Below are positions 12,729 to 13,444 of a stretch of 13,444 nucleotides of DNA, piece by piece (the stretch's first letter is position 1; every line of letters begins with the position of its first letter). A model generated the notes under the pieces. The model had not been told where the DNA came from, ran no database searches, and saw only the letters and a program-made list of their open reading frames with translations. The DNA comes from CAJCIY01 sp036379355 (GTDB lineage: Bacteria > Actinomycetota > Actinomycetes > Mycobacteriales > CAJCIY01), in NCBI GenBank assembly GCA_036379355.1, contig DASVGV010000050.1:1-13444 (forward strand). The letters are read 5' to 3'. The translations under genes were made by a program, and so were the position numbers.

Positions 12729-12750
12729 AAAGGCCTTGCGGCTCCCCCGC

Positions 12751-13444
12751 ATGATCTCGGCGATGGACCTCGAGGCGGTGCTGGCCGCGCACGACCAGCA
12801 GGTACGCCGCGACCTGACCGTGCCGCCGGGCTTCGTCGCGGAGGACCTCGGCCGGGTCGTCCGCGTCACCGCCCCGCCCGGCAGCGAAAGCTCGTTCGTC
12901 GAGTGGAGCGACCTCGACGAGCACACCGCCGACGCCGAGATCGCCGCGCAGGTCGCGTACTTCGCCGAGCGCGGGCAGCCGTTCGAGTGGAAGACGTACG
13001 GGCACGACCGGCCCCCGGACCTGGGCGAGCGACTGGTCCATGCCGGCTTCCGCCCCGAGGAGCCGGAGGCGTTCGTGGTGGGCGAGGTCGCGGGCGTCCT
13101 GGCCGCCACGGAGGGGCACGACGCGGTCGCGGGCATCACGATCCGGCCGGCCCACCGAACCGACCTGCCGGCAATGGCGGCGCTGTCGGCAGCCGTCTGG
13201 CGACGCGACGCGACCGCGATGCTGACGGAGTTGTTCGACGAGCAGGCGCACGACCCGCGGGCACTGGCGATCTTCGTAGCCACCAGCGACGGCACGGTCG
13301 TCAGCGACGGCTGGGTCCGGCTGCCGGCGAGCGACTTTGCGAGCCTCTGGGGCGGCTCGACCCTCGCCGAGTACCGGCACCGCGGCATCTACCGGGCCCT
13401 CGTCCGGACCCGGGCCCTGCTCGCCGGGGAGCGCGGTCACCGCT
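12751..13444 (+). CDS. GNAT family N-acetyltransferase (partial, runs off the end)
   Basis: Open without a stop from the ATG at 12751 to the window end (231 codons). The protein has an N-terminal part of about 125 residues (MISAMDLEAVLAAHDQQVRR, later PFEWKTYGHDRPPDLGERLV) and a C-terminal GNAT core starting near residue 130 (ITIRPAHRTDLPAMAALSAA). The GNAT core shows FASLWGGSTLAEYRHRGIYR and ALVRTRALL, where RHRGIYRAL is the acetyl-CoA-binding loop (R/Q-x-x-G-x-G/A variant) of a common actinobacterial acetyltransferase family. The substrate is unknown. A second ATG at 12763 is an equal start candidate; no Shine-Dalgarno is close (AAAAGG at about 12728-12733 is too far). It follows the methyltransferase gene by 22 bp. 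Long open frames on the opposite strand here are shadows. Confidence 0.75.
   Translation, partial: MISAMDLEAVLAAHDQQVRRDLTVPPGFVAEDLGRVVRVTAPPGSESSFVEWSDLDEHTADAEIAAQVAYFAERGQPFEWKTYGHDRPPDLGERLVHAGFRPEEPEAFVVGEVAGVLAATEGHDAVAGITIRPAHRTDLPAMAALSAAVWRRDATAMLTELFDEQAHDPRALAIFVATSDGTVVSDGWVRLPASDFASLWGGSTLAEYRHRGIYRALVRTRALLAGERGHR

Noticed and set aside
12730..12737. AAGGCCTT palindrome before the GNAT gene
   Set aside because: It is only 8 bp and has no partner elements; too short to call a regulatory site.
12126..13440. Two long minus-strand frames (420 and 252 codons) at the right end
   Set aside because: They are Arg-rich shadows of the TrmH and GNAT genes; the plus-strand products have clear family motifs through to the window end.

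Overview
The window is high-GC (clearly above 70% by eye), gene-dense actinobacterial chromosome. The lineage is shown by a mycothiol synthase (MshD), an RsiG-type c-di-GMP-responsive anti-sigma factor, a GlnR-family orphan regulator, a divergent phoU / senX3-regX3 set and an LmeA/DUF2993 lipid-binding protein. I see no IS element, phage gene, CRISPR array, tRNA or rRNA. Genus cannot be fixed from the sequence; a sporulating or motile actinomycete fits the RsiG gene.

Layout. 1-774: rsiG on the minus strand, divergent from a plus-strand DUF4388 protein (774-2372). 2388-3374: folate-binding YgfZ on the minus strand, convergent with the DUF4388 gene over a shared hairpin. 3375-3733: no ordinary gene, but the most unusual sequence in the window: on the plus strand, a -10-like box, a near-perfect Shine-Dalgarno, a 12-codon ORF whose stop lies in a hairpin, a 16-bp palindrome and a Y-shaped inverted-repeat element with a perfect 13-bp closing stem. 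No plus-strand gene follows, so it may be a free-standing small RNA. 3734-6641: four minus-strand genes, probably one operon read from right to left: alpha/beta hydrolase, polytopic membrane protein, LmeA-like lipid-binding protein and a nitrobindin-like beta-barrel. 6750-8339: glnR then mshD on the plus strand. 8347-9003: phoU on the minus strand, divergent from senX3-regX3 (9047-10851). 10861-13444: UbiA-family prenyltransferase, SpoU/TrmH RNA methyltransferase and the start of a GNAT acetyltransferase that runs off the window.

How the parts fit. The gene order ygfZ, nitrobindin-like, lmeA, glnR-like, mshD, phoU resembles, from memory, the Mycobacterium tuberculosis Rv0811c-Rv0821c neighbourhood. 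Here the sulfur-transfer genes and phoT are absent, and a hydrolase and a membrane protein sit between lmeA and glnR. Nitrogen control (GlnR), phosphate control (PhoU, SenX3, RegX3) and redox buffering (MshD) are adjacent. The main oddities are a SenX3-like kinase without transmembrane segments, several start codons placed 6-8 nt after a TANNNT box (candidate leaderless mRNAs), face-to-face phoU and senX3 promoters, and the 3472-3712 RNA candidate.
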